NCBI GenBank assembly: GCA_023055505.1
Contig: JALIRH010000122.1
Coordinates: forward strand, 588,501 to 652,500
From: Callipepla californica brunnescens
Taxonomy: Eukaryota > Chordata > Aves > Galliformes > Odontophoridae
Reading direction: 5' to 3'
Length of the DNA: 64,000 nt
Positions within the stretch are counted from its first letter, which is position 1. The number at the start of each line of letters is the position of its first letter. Made by a program: the position numbers and the translations under genes. The notes below the pieces were generated by a model, which was not told the DNA's origin, did not search any database, and saw nothing but the letters and a program-made list of their open reading frames with translations. Below are positions 1 to 12,192 of the stretch, in pieces.

Positions 1-2437
1 GCGGCTCCTGCTGCTTTTGCCGCTGAAGAAAGACGCGAGTCAGCCCGCTGCTGTGCACTGAATAGCGGTTTCAAGTATCAGCCGGCAGCGGACCTATTCC
101 AACAAATTCGCGGTTTACACGTGAAAGTGACTCCGTTTCTGGAATTTTAAGAGCACATACGCTGGAACCCAGTGTTAGTGGGAAGATAAGTTTTTATGCT
201 CATTCTATTCTGCTAGTGAAAGGCAAGTACGACTGCATCATTCGTTCATCTGCTTGCACGTTTTCATTCTTTTCTATGGCCAAATTTGTTATCCTTTTTG
301 GTTCCACTAGCTTAAACCGTCACACAGTTGTTGTTTTTTTAAAAGATACGGTTGTTTCAAACTGTGTCTCAGAATGGTATGGTGTTCAGAACTATGTAAG
401 CAACGTAGAGGTGTTAAAAACAGAATGTTGTTACTTCTGCGATATGCAAGTGTGATTCCTTCGCTTTCAAATCTTCCAAATAAACCTTGTAACTGGAGCA
501 TTGCAAAAGTCTCCTTTTAACAAGCGGAGCGAGACGGCAGCGAGCTTATGCCCGAACCGCGCTTAACCGCGGATTCTGATTCAATCGCATCAATCGCGGC
601 TCCTGCTGCTTTTGCCGCTGAAGAAAGACGCGAGTCAGCCCGCTGCTGTGCACTGAATAGTGTTTTCAAGTATCAGCCGGCAGCGGACCTATTCCAACAA
701 ATTCGCGGTTTACACGTGAAAGTGACTCCATTTCAGGAATTGTAAGAGCAAATAAGCAGGAACCCAGTGTTAGTGGAGAAAAAGTTTATATGCTCATTCT
801 ATTCTGCTACAGAGTAGAAAGTACGTCTGCATCATTCGTTCATCAGCGAGCACGTTTTCATTCCTTTCTAAGACCAATGTTGTTATTCATTTTGGTTCCT
901 CAAGCTTACACCGTCACCCAACTTTTTTAGACAACACACGGTTCTTTCTGATTCTACCTTAAAAAATGGTATGGCATTCAGAGTTGTGTAAGCAATGTAG
1001 AGTTGTACAAAAGAGGATGTTGTTTTCTCTCAAATGCACGTGTGATTCCACCTCTTCTAAATGTTCCCAATAAATCTTGTCACATGAGTATCGTATTAGG
1101 ACTTTTTAAGAAGCAGAGCATGCCGTCAACGAACTTACGCTAAAATTGCACTTAACCGCGGATTCTGATTCAATCGCATCAATCGCGGCTCCTGCTGCTT
1201 TTGCCGCTGAAGAAAGACGCGATCCAGCCGGCTGCCGTGAACTGAATAGCGGTTTCATATATCAGCCGGCAGCGGTCCTCTTCCAGCAAATTCGCGGTTT
1301 ACACGTGAAAGTGACGCCATTTCAGGAATTGTAAGAGCACATACGTTGGAACCCAGTGTTAGTGGGAAGATAAGTTTTTATGCTCATTCTATTCTGCTAG
1401 TGAATGGCAAGTATGTCTGCATCATTCGTTCATCTGCGAGTACGTTTTCATTCTTTTCTATGGCCAAATTTGTTATCCGTTTTGGTTCCTCTAGTTAACA
1501 CCATCACACAGTTCTTTTTTGTTAAAGATTCGGATATTTCTGACTCTTCTTCAGTATGGTATGGAGATCAGAACTATGTAAAAAATGTAGAGTTGTTAAA
1601 AACAGGATGTTGCTTCATCTCCAAATGTGATTCCACCGCTTCTAAGTGTTCCCCAAGAAACTTTGATACCGGAGCATCTTATTAGCCCCTTTTAACAAGC
1701 GGAGCGAGACGGCATTCGAACTTATTCCCGAATCGCGCTTAAACGCGGATTCTGATTCAATCGCATCAATCACGGCTCCTGCTGCTTTTGCCGCTGAAGA
1801 AAGACGCGAGTCAGCCCGCTGCTGTGCACTGAATAGCTATTTCAAGTATCAGCCGGCAGCGGAACTATTCCAACAAATTCGCGGTTGACACGTGAAAGTG
1901 AATCGGTTTCTGGAGTTGTAAGAGCATATACTCTAGAACCCAGTGTTAGTGGGAGAAAAAGTTTTTATGCTCATTCTGCTCTGCTACTGAATGGCAAGTA
2001 TGTCTGCATGATTCGTTCATCTGCGAGCACGTTTTCATTCTTTTCTAAGACCAATGTTGTTATGCATTTTAGTTACTCTAGTTAACACATTTACCCTACT
2101 TTTTTTGTCAAACACACAGATCTTTCCGATTCTTCCTCAGAATTGTATGGTATTCAGAACTATGGAAGCAATGTAGAGTTGTTAAAAACAGGATGTTCTT
2201 TCCCCTGCCAAATGCACGTGTGATTCCACCGCTTCCACCCAGTGTTAATGGTGGGGAAAGTTTTTATTCTCGTTTGCTCTGCTACTGATTGTTAAGTACG
2301 TCTGCATCATTCCTTCATCTGCGAGCTTGTTTTCCTACTTTTTCTCTGACCTTCTTGATGGCCTTTTTCTTACCGCCTTGAAACACCATCTCTCCTCTTT
2401 TCCTTTCCGTACACACAGACCTCTCTGATTCCACAGA
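1..2437 (+). repeat. ~590-bp tandem satellite, left block
   Basis: The anchor TCAATCGCATCAATC occurs at 581, 1,170 and 1,757, giving a period of 587-589 bp, and position 1 falls inside another unit. Each unit has a CpG-rich box of about 200 bp followed by about 390 bp of AT-rich sequence. The innermost unit is rearranged: near 2,232 the sequence jumps from the AT-rich part straight to the segment normally found after the CpG box. From about 2,330 it decays into unrelated sequence before the telomere-like repeats. I recognise no named satellite family. Confidence 0.93.
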
Positions 2438-5010
2438 TTAACCCTGCCCCTAATCCTCAACCTAAATTTACACAAAAACCTAACACTAACCCGAACCCTG
2501 TTCTTGTTACACTAACATTTACACCAACCCAAAACGAAACTCTCATCCTAACTCTAGTACTAAACCATTCCTTTCCCCTAAACCTGTACCAAACCCGAAC
2601 CTGAAAAATCCAAACACCAACCCAATTCCTATGATTTCACATCACCTTCACCCAAATTCAAACCCTAGGCCTAGCCCTTCTCTCACTTCAAACAAACCTG
2701 CTAAACCTAACCCTTACATTTGCCCTAGCCAGAACAAGAACCGTCTTCCTAGACCTAACCCTAACTTCAACCCTTAACCTAACCTAACCCTAACCCAATC
2801 AAGAGTCCCAGCCCTCTGACACTAACCCAAAACCCAATTGGAAACCTCATCCTACTCCTAACCTTAACCCTAACCCGAGGCCTAACACTCCAACTAACTC
2901 TACTCCTAACCCTAACACAAATGGAATCCTAAAACAAAACCTAATCCTAACCCTAAAACTAATCCTAACACCAGAACACAACCTCATCCTAGCCAGAAAT
3001 CTAAACAGAAATTGAAAACTATCCCGAACACTAACTCTCACCCTAACACCAACCCCAACTTTAAACCCAAGACTAAACCTAACACAAAGCATCAGATTAC
3101 CACAAGGCTCCCCTAACTCTAACCCCAACCCGAACACTAATTCTTACCCACATCCCAATCCAAACACAAACCCTTTTCCAATTCCAAACCCAAAAGAATC
3201 ACAAAATGAAACCCAAGGCCTACCATTTCAGCCTAAGGATCAAACTAGCCCTACCCCGAAACGAAACACTATAGCTAATCCTAACCCAAAACTTCAACCA
3301 AACACCAACCGTGAAAATTCACCTTACCCTAATCCCAAATAGAACGGGAACCCTACCCAAACCCTAAGCCCACTTCTTTCCCTATCACTAACCTGAAACC
3401 TAATTCTAAACAGAACCGTCTTCCTAATGGTAATCCAAAGCCTAATCCTACTCTGAACTTGACGCTCAAACTAACCCTACCCCTAACCCGGAACACCAAT
3501 CGAAACCTCTGCCTAAACCAAACACTAAACTTAAGCCTTACCCTAACACTAACACATACGCTAAAGCTAAACCTCACCCTACTCTCACCCTTACACACCA
3601 GCTAACCCTGCCTCAATCCCTACATACAGCTCGAATCCTAAACCTAAGCCTAACCCTAAACCTAAACTTCATGCTAACATCAGCACTCAACCTAATCCTA
3701 TCCCTAAATAGAATCATCAAATTGAGAAACACCTTCTCCCTAACCCTAATCCTAAATCGAATCCGAAACCTCAAAGAATCCCAAACCCTTTCCATAGCTC
3801 TAACCCAATGCTGAACCCTACCCTGACCCATATTCACTAGCCCTTACCATAAAACTAAATCAACACCACCCCTGACACTAAACCTAACACTAATTCTTAT
3901 CCTAACCCTAACCCAAACACTTACCCTAATCCGAACCAAAACCCAAACCCTAACCCGAGCACAAAGCCTTACCTTGCCCCTCATTCTATTCTGAACCCTA
4001 ACCGGAAACCTAACACTTACCCTAATACCAGCCCTTTCCCTAAACAGAGACCTATCCCTAGCAGAAGCGGAAACCTAGCAAAAACTCCTACTTTAACACC
4101 AACCCCAAGTTGATGCCCAAGCCTAAACCTGACACATAGCATCAGATTACCACAACCCTCACCTAACTCTAACCCCAACCCTGACACTAAGACTTACCCT
4201 AGCTATGTGATGGTCCTCCTACCCTATTCCAATTCCTAAACCCAACGCAAACACCACACCAAAAGCAATGCCTACCATTTTCCAAACCTGACACTTAAAG
4301 TCAACCTAAACCTTACTCTAACCGTATATCAAACCCTAACCATTAGCCTCATTGTAACTCTAAGTCTGCCTTCAATCGAAATCAGACCCTAAAACCAACC
4401 CCAACTCAAAGCCCAACCCTAAACCTAAAGCTAAGCATCAGATTACCGCAGATCTCACCTAACCTATCTCTAGTTCTAACCCCAAACTTAATCCAAACAC
4501 CAAACCAATTCCTAACCTAACACTAAGCCAGAACCCAACCCAAGGCCTACCCCTCCTCTCAGCCTAACACTCAAACTAACCTAGACCCGAAACCAACCCT
4601 AAATCAAATCCTAACCCTCCCCCTTACTCTATCCTGTACCCAACCAAGGTGTAACCCTTCCCTGATCCTAAAACTAAAGAGAGCTCTACCCCATACTCTA
4701 AACCTTCATCTACACCAAAACCTAACCCTAAACCTAACCCTAACCCTAAACCTAAACCTAACTCTAACCTTAATCCTAAACCTAAACCTTACCCTAACCC
4801 TAACCCTAATCCTAACCTTAACCCTAAGCCTTCTCTGAACCTCAAACTTAGGATAACCCTAGCCCTTGCACTAAACCTTCAGCTACACAAAAAACTAACC
4901 CTAACCTAAACCTAAAACAAACCCTAAACCTAACCCAAAGCATCAGATTACCGCAACCCTAACCTGACACTTACATTCAAACACATCCTTCCCCTTATTC
5001 GAAACAAAGT
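2438..5010 (-). repeat. Degenerate telomere-like repeats (CCCTAA sense), outer left
   Basis: The sequence consists of diverged CCCTAA, CCTAAA and CCCAAA-like hexamers, with only a few short perfect runs such as those around 4,725-4,820. It looks like old interstitial telomeric sequence. The array continues on the other side of the ERV at 10,740. Open frames across it translate into low-complexity Arg/Phe/Val-rich or Asn/Pro-rich peptides and are not genes. Confidence 0.9.
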
Positions 5011-5251
5011 GAAATCCTAAATGGAATTCATAGGAAGAGTGAGTTCACCAATCTTCATCGTTACAATGAGCAATACATATACAGTATACATACAAAGCAT
5101 ACAATGAAATGACTGAGTTATTTCGTCTGTTAAAAAAAAATCACACACAGAAAAAAAAACAGTTTTACATTTTTCTTAGAGTGGTTTTCAGATTGTTGGA
5201 AGTCTTGGACACCTCCCACTGGGGTCCTGTGTCACAGATTGGTCCTTTCAC
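5011..5251 (-). other. ERV 3' remnant after integrase, left
   Basis: This stretch joins the integrase end to the telomere-like repeats. Read on the minus strand it has a long T-rich tract ending in AACAG at about 5,132 and then about 120 bp of unrecognised sequence. No LTR-like copy of 10,208-10,666 is present, so the provirus stops here without a 3' LTR. Confidence 0.5.
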
Positions 5252-6330
5252 TCAGCTTGCATGGATCCATCCGCACTCAGCTGTCTGGATGGCTGTTTCT
5301 GTTGTTAATAAAACAAGAAAAGGTCCTTCCCAGCGGGGAGTTAGAGATGACTCTTTCCACGTTTTAATTAAAACCTTGTCTCCTGGACTGATTTGATGTA
5401 TTGCCCTATCTAGCGGAGGGTGTTGGACCACCAGGCCTTCCATTCTTCATTCATTCCTTCTCTTATTCATTTCAATTCAATATTCCTGGAGTCATTTTTC
5501 TTCTACCTTGGGATGTTCCGATGGGAGTTCTAAATCATATGGCATTCCATATCCCATTTCAAAAGGTGATATTCCAGTCTCTCTTCTTGGTTCTGTTCTT
5601 CAATTAAGTAGTGCCAGGGGCAAACACTTCATCCAAGACATCTTGGTTTCAATCATTCCTTTAGTAAGCCGCTTTGGAAGTTCCCCATTCAGCCTTTCTA
5701 CTTTTCCAGAGCTCTGTGGGTGCCATGGGGTGTGATATTCCCATTTGGTCCCCATTGGAGCTAAAGCCTCTTACGCTGCCTTTGATACAAAGTGAGGGTC
5801 TCTAGCTGAATCTGCAACTTCCATGTTCCCATATCTGGGGGTAATATGTTCGAACAATGTCTTGATTACTGTCTGGGCTGTTGCCCTAGCGGTGGGGTAG
5901 GCCTCCAGAAAATGTGTTCAATGGGCTACTGTTACTAATAAGTATTTCTATCTCCCAACCTTGGGGAGATCTGTGAAGTCTATCTGCATTTGAGCAAAAG
6001 GTCTGACAGCCCATTTTCTTCCTCCCTGTATTTTTTCCCTCAGTTGTTGTTTATTTCCTTTCCTACAAATCATACAATGATCTACAATTCCTTTGGCTAT
6101 GCTATAAATGCCTATACACATCTATTTAATTATGAATTGGTCCACCAAGGCCTGAACCCCACAATGAGTCTGCTAATGAAATTCTCCTCATATTCTCCAA
6201 GCTTTAGGGATTACCTCTCTTCCATCAGCTAATAACCATTTTCCCTCCTTTTCCTCAACCTCCATTTGTCGGAGCCTTTCTTTCTTGTCTAGGAAAGCTT
6301 TTGGCCTCATTTGTTTCTTTTCGAGGACTC
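5252..6330 (-). pseudogene. ERV integrase remnant, left
   Basis: The open block 5,252-5,443 is the integrase C-terminal (SH3-like) domain, with GDKVLIKTWKESSLTPRWEG visible. Upstream, in other frames, lie the core with a DFTDL aspartate, a DSDRDPHF aspartate and a SGKVERLNGE glutamate, which together form the DDE pattern. A zinc-binding HHCC-like N-terminal piece precedes it. Several in-frame stops lie between these segments, so no enzyme can be made. Confidence 0.85.
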
Positions 6331-6415
6331 TCAGCCTGGATTCCATTAGGATCAATAAGGCCGCTCTTTTCGCTTCTTCATCAGCCAAATTAGTTCCCCT
6401 TATTTCAGCCGACAT
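6188..6415 (-). pseudogene. RNase H / integrase linker remnant, left
   Basis: This 75-codon open block on the minus strand includes SAEIRGTNLADEEAKRAAL. The GTNLADEEAKRAA pattern is typical of the end of a retroviral RNase H domain (compare GNRMADQAAR-type motifs). It leads directly into the integrase N-terminus. A frame change separates it from the RNase H block at 6,405-6,620. Confidence 0.75.
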
Positions 6416-6914
6416 CGCCCTCTGGTGCCTTTACGCGTACTACTGCGGTTTTCTTTGGTTCTCTTCTTGCCCTCAGAGTTTGTCTTATTAATGACTCGTG
6501 AATTAACCCTTTCCCGGGTGAGTTTACCAATCCTCTTTCCTCCCATCTTTTTCCCAAGGTATGGGCTACCCCATACGCATACCTAGAATCTGTAGAGATA
6601 GTCCCAATGTTTCCTTCCAACAGTTGAAGGGCTCTAAGGACTGCATATCATTTCACAGCCTGAGCTGACCATGTTCTGTCCAATGGTCCCGATTCAATTA
6701 CTGGAAATGTTTTCCCGTTTATTAGAGCATACCCTGATTTTCCTTTTCCTTCTACCACCTGGGAGGAGCCATCTACAAATAATTTTCCCCCTTCTAATAA
6801 CTTCTCCTCTTCTAAGTCCTCCCCTCTTTTAGCCTGATACTCTATACACTGAATGCAATCATGGCTTAAATCTTCATCTGGTTCCCCATAGAAAAATTGA
6901 GCAGGATTTTGCAA
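6405..6914 (-). pseudogene. ERV RNase H remnant, left
   Basis: Two open blocks (6,648-6,914 and 6,405-6,620) cover a retroviral RNase H domain. LFVDGSSQVVEGKGKSGYAL carries the first catalytic Asp in a DGSS context, and ISTDSRYAYGVAHTLGKRW carries the TDSRYA motif. A TGA-type break near 6,648 separates the blocks. It would degrade RNA in RNA/DNA hybrids in a live virus, but is defunct here. Confidence 0.87.
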
Positions 6915-7279
6915 ACTTGTAGTTTCTATTTCTAATTGAGGAGGATGGATTAGGATTCCTTCCTATTTCAATAGTCTAGAGTCTGTAATCCACTTCTCTG
7001 CTTTTTGTTGTAGTACTCCCTTTATGTCATGTGGAGTATACACTTGTAATTCACCCCCGAAAGTCATCTTCCCTGCTTCTTCTACTAACAGAGCTACAGC
7101 AACTATTGCTCGTAGACAGGTTCGTTAGTATCCCCACGGCTAACGGGATCCAAGAGTTTTGAAAAGTATCCTGCTGGCTTCTTCTTCCCGGCCCATTCCT
7201 GGGTCACTACTCCAAAAGCGATCCCTTCATCTGTATTTCCAAAAAGGTAAAATGGCCTTTTTAGATCAGGTAAGCTTAA

Positions 7280-8356
7280 CGCTGGTGCATGAACAAGATC
7301 TACCTTGAAGTCTTCTAATCTTTGCTCATCCTCCTGGCTCCACTTTACTCAGCCATCTTGTACTAGTTTCTGCTATAAAAGCTTTACCTTACTGCTATCA
7401 TTCTCAATCCATTGTCGACGGCGTCCTAGCAGCCCTAACATCTGCCTCACCTGCCTCTTGCTTCTTGGGGCTTTTAACGATCAAATCCCATTTACCCGTT
7501 CTGGATCTAATGTCTTATTTCCCTTGCTTAACCAATGTCCCAAATATTTCACTTCCTCTTCTGTAAATTGTCATTTTGCCTTTGAAACTTTGAACCCCTT
7601 TGAACCAAAGAAATTCAATAGTTTAATGCTCTCCTGTCTAACCGTCTCCTCGCCTGTTCCAGCTAATAGTAAGTCATCTACATATTGCACTAAGGTTACC
7701 TGTGGGTTTAGTTCATCAGTTTTTAGTACTTGCTCAAGGGCTTGCCCAAACAAGTTAGGGGATTCTGTGAATCCCTGTGGGAGCACTGTCCCTCTGAGTT
7801 GTTGTTTTCTATGGGTGTTTGGATCTTCCCACTCGAAGACAAAGTAGTCTCTGCATTCTGCCGTCAGGGGGCAGGTCCAAAAAGCATCCTTGAAATCAAT
7901 TACACTATACTACTGAGATTCTGGGTTCAACTGACTGAGCAGGGTATAGGGGTTTGCCACTACTGGGAAGCGGGGAATTGTTCTCTCCTTAATTTCCCTT
8001 GAGTCGTGGACCAATCTGTATGTGCCATAAGGTTTTTTTTTACAGGGAGTATTCTAGGGAGACATACAGGGCTCTAATAGCCCTTTAGATATTAGTCTCT
8101 CCATTTCAGGTTGTAGCCCTGATTTACCTTCCTGTGAAATGGGATATTGTTTTATCCTAATTGGGATGCCCGGGTCCTTTAGAATCACTTCAAAGGGTTC
8201 TAAGTCTAACTTCCCTACTGATTCTGGACTATACCAAACTTCTGGGTTAATTCTAGCCTCATCTTCTATCATTAGAGTACGTTGCTGAACAGTTAATTCT
8301 CCATCTTTTACTTCCAAATTTATTCCTAGCTCCACAATTAAATCTCTCCCTAGCAA
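7280..8356 (-). pseudogene. ERV reverse transcriptase remnant, left
   Basis: The N-terminal part (8,054-8,356) has LLGRDLIVELGI at the protease/RT junction and IPIRIKQYPISQEGK, typical of the RT fingers. The palm block at 7,571-7,786 keeps LPQGFTESPNLFGQAL and the YVDD catalytic box at 7,673-7,684. A stop interrupts the sequence near 7,908. In this arm LPQGF and YVDD share one frame, whereas the right copy has lost one base between them. Confidence 0.92.
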
Positions 8357-8359
8357 ATT

Positions 8360-8671
8360 CTATTCTGCTTCAGGTACCAATAAAAAAGACTCAGTTCCAT
8401 AGGTGCTAGGTGATTCTATTTCTACCTGCTTTACAACAGGTACCATAAAAGGTTCCCCTTTTGCTCCAATTACTTGTAGCTCTTCCGAGGATAAAGAACA
8501 TCCTCCAGGTAAATATTGAACAGTCGATCTTTCTGCCCCAGACTCTACCAAAAATTCCATTTCCTGACGCTGAGAACTCAATTTCAATTTTATCAAGGGC
8601 TCTTTTTCTTTCCCGGGTCCCCAGCACGTAGAGCCCCTGACCCCCTCAGTCCTCCTGAAACATTTTCTCAT
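8360..8671 (-). pseudogene. ERV aspartic protease remnant, left
   Basis: The open block contains FLVESGAERSTVQYLPGG, in the position of the retroviral protease active site. The usual D-T/S-G triad reads ESG here, so the catalytic Asp is replaced by Glu. The same change is in the right copy. The protease C-terminus is followed after a stop by the LLGRD motif. Confidence 0.83.
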
Positions 8672-8686
8672 CCTAGATTCTCTTTC

Positions 8687-8728
8687 TACAGTCTTTCTTC
8701 ATGTGTCCCTTTTTCTCACAGTAGAAGC
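8687..8728 (-). pseudogene. Nucleocapsid CCHC zinc knuckle, left
   Basis: On the minus strand CFYCEKKGHMKKDC fits C-X2-C-X4-H-X4-C, the single zinc knuckle expected in a gammaretroviral nucleocapsid at the end of gag. A stop follows soon after. The right copy reads Q in place of E. Confidence 0.85.
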
Positions 8729-10109
8729 ATTCTACTGTCCTCAAATCTCTGGGTCTGTTCCGGTTGGGTTGAAGCATGTTGTCTGCCCGAGGAATATTCC
8801 CTCTTCTCCTTGCCTGGAACGCCCCCTTCTGTCCTTCTCTTACCGCGGCTATCAGACTTCCAGCTTGCCTCTTCTGAGTCTCCTCCTCTCTCCTTAACGT
8901 ATACTTTCTGAGCCTCTCTCAGCATTACGTCTAATCCTCTCTCCTGCCAGTCCTCCAGGAAATAGGAAACTATTTCCTTCCAATATCTGTCCAGGGCCTA
9001 GCTACAAACTGCGTTTTCAGGAGAGCTCGCCCCACGGGGTAGCAGGATCTAAGCCTGAATAGAACTGTACATTTCTGCATAGTCTCTCTAACCACTCAGT
9101 AGGAGTTTCATCTTTTTTCCGTTGCTTGCTAAAAGCCTTATTGATATTCTGTCCCCGAGGGACAGATTCTCTAATCCCTTGAATAATAACAACTCGCAAA
9201 TCTGCCATGTGAGTACCATGTTCCTGGCTCTGATTATCCCAATTGGGCCGCTGTAAGGGCCACTTTAGATCTGCTCCTGGGCCAGCCGGGTTTTGCTGAT
9301 CCCAGATTCACGTACCTGCCCTCCTGATCATATCCCTTTCTTCTGCTGTAAATAGTACGCCCAAAATTGCCTGTGTTTCATCCCAGGTATAAAGGCTGGG
9401 ACCTGAAGATTGATCTAGCCTCTCGGAGACCCCTCAAGGATCCTCCAGCAAATTCCCCATCTCCTTCTGAAATTCCCTTATGTATCTCCTGAGTTGAAGG
9501 GAACTGAAACATAGCCAGCTCCTGGCTTTGATCCTCCGCTAGCTACGGGTATTTCTCTTAAAGGGAGAATGTTTCTTCCTTGCCCCCTCTCCTGCCTAGC
9601 TTGCCTTCTAGTGATCCTTCTCCTAGGGAAGTCTAGGGGTTCACATTCAGGTTCGTCTCCCAAGTCAGATTCAGCTTGCTCCGGCGGAGCCGCTGGATTC
9701 TGTTCGGGGGAGCATAAGGCGGGGGGATAGTGTATAATGTCCTCCTCTGTTGTATTCCTTTTCTTAATTAGGGGGAACAGAAAGGTTCCAATATCGGATT
9801 CTACCCATCATTTGCATACTCACCATCTTCCAGATTAAAAGGCTGTTTTTCATTCACATAAGCATTTAGAGCCTGGCAGATCCGGTCCTCAAAGGACCCA
9901 AATACTGGCCAGAACAACTGATCTGCCCTTCTCTGCTTTCCTCCCCATACCTCCATACAATTATGTACCATCTTCACCTCACTCTTTCCTCGTCTAGAGG
10001 GAGAATCACCCCAATGTTTTAACATGAAACCTAGGGGGCTTTCTAGTGGTATGTCCGGTAGCTTTACCTGCGAGCTGTACCTAGACTTCGGAGCGACACG
10101 TCTCTGCAC
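8729..10109 (-). pseudogene. ERV gag remnants (matrix and capsid), left
   Basis: The open block 9,801-10,109 resembles a matrix domain (SPLGFMLKHWGD; VFGSFEDRICQALNAYVNEK). The block at 9,478-9,663 carries a proline/arginine-rich region and the start of capsid. The block at 9,017-9,208 holds late-capsid sequence (IIQGIRESVPRGQNINKAFS; TPTEWLERL). Stops and frame changes separate them. I see no clear start with an N-myristoylation signal. Confidence 0.8.
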
Positions 10110-10186
10110 AGAAGCTACCCAGCCCAGGGGCCGTCCGAAGACGGGGTGCTCCCCTGGAGTGGGAATTCCACAGCAGAGTCGCCTGG

Positions 10187-10204
10187 ATCCGAGTCACGGC
10201 ACCA
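10187..10204 (-). promoter_or_regulatory. Primer-binding site, tRNA-His type, left
   Basis: The minus strand reads TGGTGCCGTGACTCGGAT, 3 bases downstream of the LTR end. This is the complement of the 3' end of vertebrate tRNA-His including CCA, the same site that defines HERV-H-type elements. All 18 positions match the tRNA-His 3' end as I know it. Confidence 0.9.
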
Positions 10205-10207
10205 AAC

Positions 10208-10666
10208 TGTTAGAGGTGTGAAGAGAATGATACGCACCAACCGTTGCCAACAGTAAGGAATTTATTGAGCAAGCAAGAAATGAGCGGAACAGCGCTGGGC
10301 GGCCGGGAGTCTCCTCTGCACCAGAGGTGCTCAACAGGGCCCCCCATCCCCTCTTTTCATTGTCCCTTATCTCTGCATTCATGTCTTATCTTTCTCTTCC
10401 TGGGCTGCGCCGGCTGTTATCTGGGGGTTGTTCTCTGTCCCCTGGTGATCGAGATGATGAAGGCCGTAGTTTTCCTCAGCTCCGATCATGCGCGCTCAAG
10501 AGGAGATTTTCACTTCTTTTTCTTTTGCAGTTTCTCAGAAGGTCACTGCTATCTGTTGTTCATTGTCCAGGTGTTAGAACTAAGCGCTGTGGCTTCAACT
10601 TGCACAAACAACAAAGTTTTTAGACAAAACATCAATATATCTATTTTGAGACTTCTACAAACTACA
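10208..10666 (-). mobile_element. ERV 5' LTR, left (459 bp)
   Basis: The minus strand runs from TGTAG at 10,666 to CTAACA ending at 10,208, with a TGT...ACA type border, directly upstream of the primer-binding site. An AATAAA polyadenylation signal lies at 10,261-10,266, about 50 bp before the end. The outer border is less certain because only one LTR exists. An adenine tract (10,678-10,701) and about 30 bp of ordinary sequence separate it from the telomere-like repeats. Confidence 0.82.
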
Positions 10667-10739
10667 TAGATCTCAGGAAAAAAAAAAAAAAAAAAAAAAA
10701 ACACTGACACATCTGTCTTGAGTTGGTTTGATTAACAAG

Positions 10740-12122
10740 TAGAGAACTCATTTTTACCACAATCCTTACCCTAAGCCTCACACTCACCTTAAACCTAACC
10801 CTAACCCTGTACCTAGCCTGAACCCTAAGCAGAACCCTAAACCTATCCCTATTCCTATCCTCAACAGTAACCCAAACCCTAATCCTAACACTGACACTCA
10901 ACCTAGTTCTAATGCTGTATCTAACCTTAGAACCAAACCAAACCCTATCCCTAAGCCTAATCCTAAATCTCATTCTAACCCTTACCTATACACTATCCCT
11001 ATCCCCAAAACCCTTTCCCTATACCTAACCCTAACCACAATACTTACCTTAACCTAGCCCTAACACCAATCCCAGGCCTAACCCTAACACTAACCTGAAA
11101 CCTAATCCTATTCCTAACCTTAACCCTAACCAAAGGCCTAAGCCTAATGGGACCCTTACACTCAAACTGACCCTGCCCCTAACCCTAAACACAGATCGTA
11201 TCCTAAACCTAAACCTAAACCTAAAACTTCCCCTAATGCTAACGTGAACACCCAACCTAATCCTAGCTCTAAACACAATCATAAAACTGAGAAAAACTTT
11301 TTCCCTAACCCTAATCCTAAATCTAATCCGAAACCTAAAACAATCCCAAACCCTTTCCCTATCTCTAACCCTAACCCAGAATCTAAACCTAACCCTATTA
11401 CTAAACCCAACCTTACACCTAACCCTATTCCATAACCTAAACTTACCCTAACACTGTAAAACTAAATCTTACCCTAATCGTAACCCTAACCCTAAACATA
11501 ACCTTACCCTAGAACCAAAATAAACTTACCCGTAACCCTAACCCAAAACCTAACAGAACCCTAGCCCTAACCATAATCCTAACCCTAACTCAAACCCTAC
11601 ATCTAACACCAATCCTTACCCTAAACAGAACTCTAAGCATTTCCCAAATCCTAATTCTAACTCTACCCTAACCCTAACCCAAACTCAGACCCTACCACAA
11701 AACCCAAGTTTAAGCCCAACCCTAAACCTAACCAAAAGCATCAGATCACCACAACCCTCACCTAAATCTACCCCAAAACATGTTCCTAATATTAAACCAA
11801 ATCCTAATCCAAACACTAACCCTACAACTATTCCTAAACCTTTACTTAACACAAAGCCAAACCCGAGGCCTACCCCTTACCTCACCCTGACACTCAAACT
11901 AACCCTACCCCTAACCCTACATACAAATCGAATCCTAAATCTAACCCTAAACTTAACCCTAATGCTACTCCTAACATGAACAGTTCACCTACTTCTGTCC
12001 CTGACGCTAAGACTCACATTATCCCTAAACCGAAATCTACACCAAAACCTAACCCTAACCCTAACCCTAACCCTGACCCTGAACCTGACCCTGACCCTGA
12101 CCTAAACCCTAACCCTAACCAG
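10740..12122 (-). repeat. Degenerate telomere-like repeats, inner left
   Basis: Diverged CCCTAA/CCTAAA units end with a cleaner run of CCCTAACCCTAACC at about 12,050-12,120, including CCCTGA variants. This is the continuation of 2,438-5,010 beyond the ERV. The inner edge is abrupt at the 70-bp hairpin repeat at 12,124. Confidence 0.9.
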
Positions 12123-12123
12123 T

Positions 12124-12192
12124 TGCAAAAAAGGCCTGAATCCATACAGCCTTTTCACGGTGAAAATTTGGGAGAGAAAATCTGGATTATCA
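12124..12192 (+). repeat. 70-bp hairpin-bearing repeat, telomere-proximal left copy
   Basis: The sequence starts AAAAAAGGCCTGAATCCATA and is about 85-90% like the inverted copy at 20,051-20,126. It contains a short stem (AAAAGGC against GCCTTTT) around a 13-base loop. It marks the exact junction of telomere-like and unique sequence. Its family is not recognised. Confidence 0.7.

Larger units (their letters stand above)
5170..10666 (-). mobile_element. Truncated gammaretrovirus-like ERV, left copy
   Basis: On the minus strand the order is LTR, primer-binding site matching tRNA-His, gag, protease, RT, RNase H and integrase, which is the canonical simple-retrovirus order. No env and no second LTR are recognised. 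All genes are broken by stops and frameshifts. The element sits inside telomere-like repeats (2,438-5,010 and 10,740-12,122). The tRNA-His site and gag/pol style place it with ERV1 (gamma-like) elements. It is a non-functional fossil, shared with the right arm at 51,072-56,570. Confidence 0.92.

Noticed and set aside
2847..3837. Arg/Phe/Val-rich open frames in telomere-like repeats (also 10,662-11,282, 50,449-51,189 and 57,909-58,899)
   Set aside because: Translations of degenerate TTAGGG/CCCTAA hexamers, with no domain or composition of a real protein.
7305..7847. 180-codon plus-strand open frame in the ERV pol region
   Set aside because: It is antisense to the RT palm with the YVDD motif and has no family resemblance.
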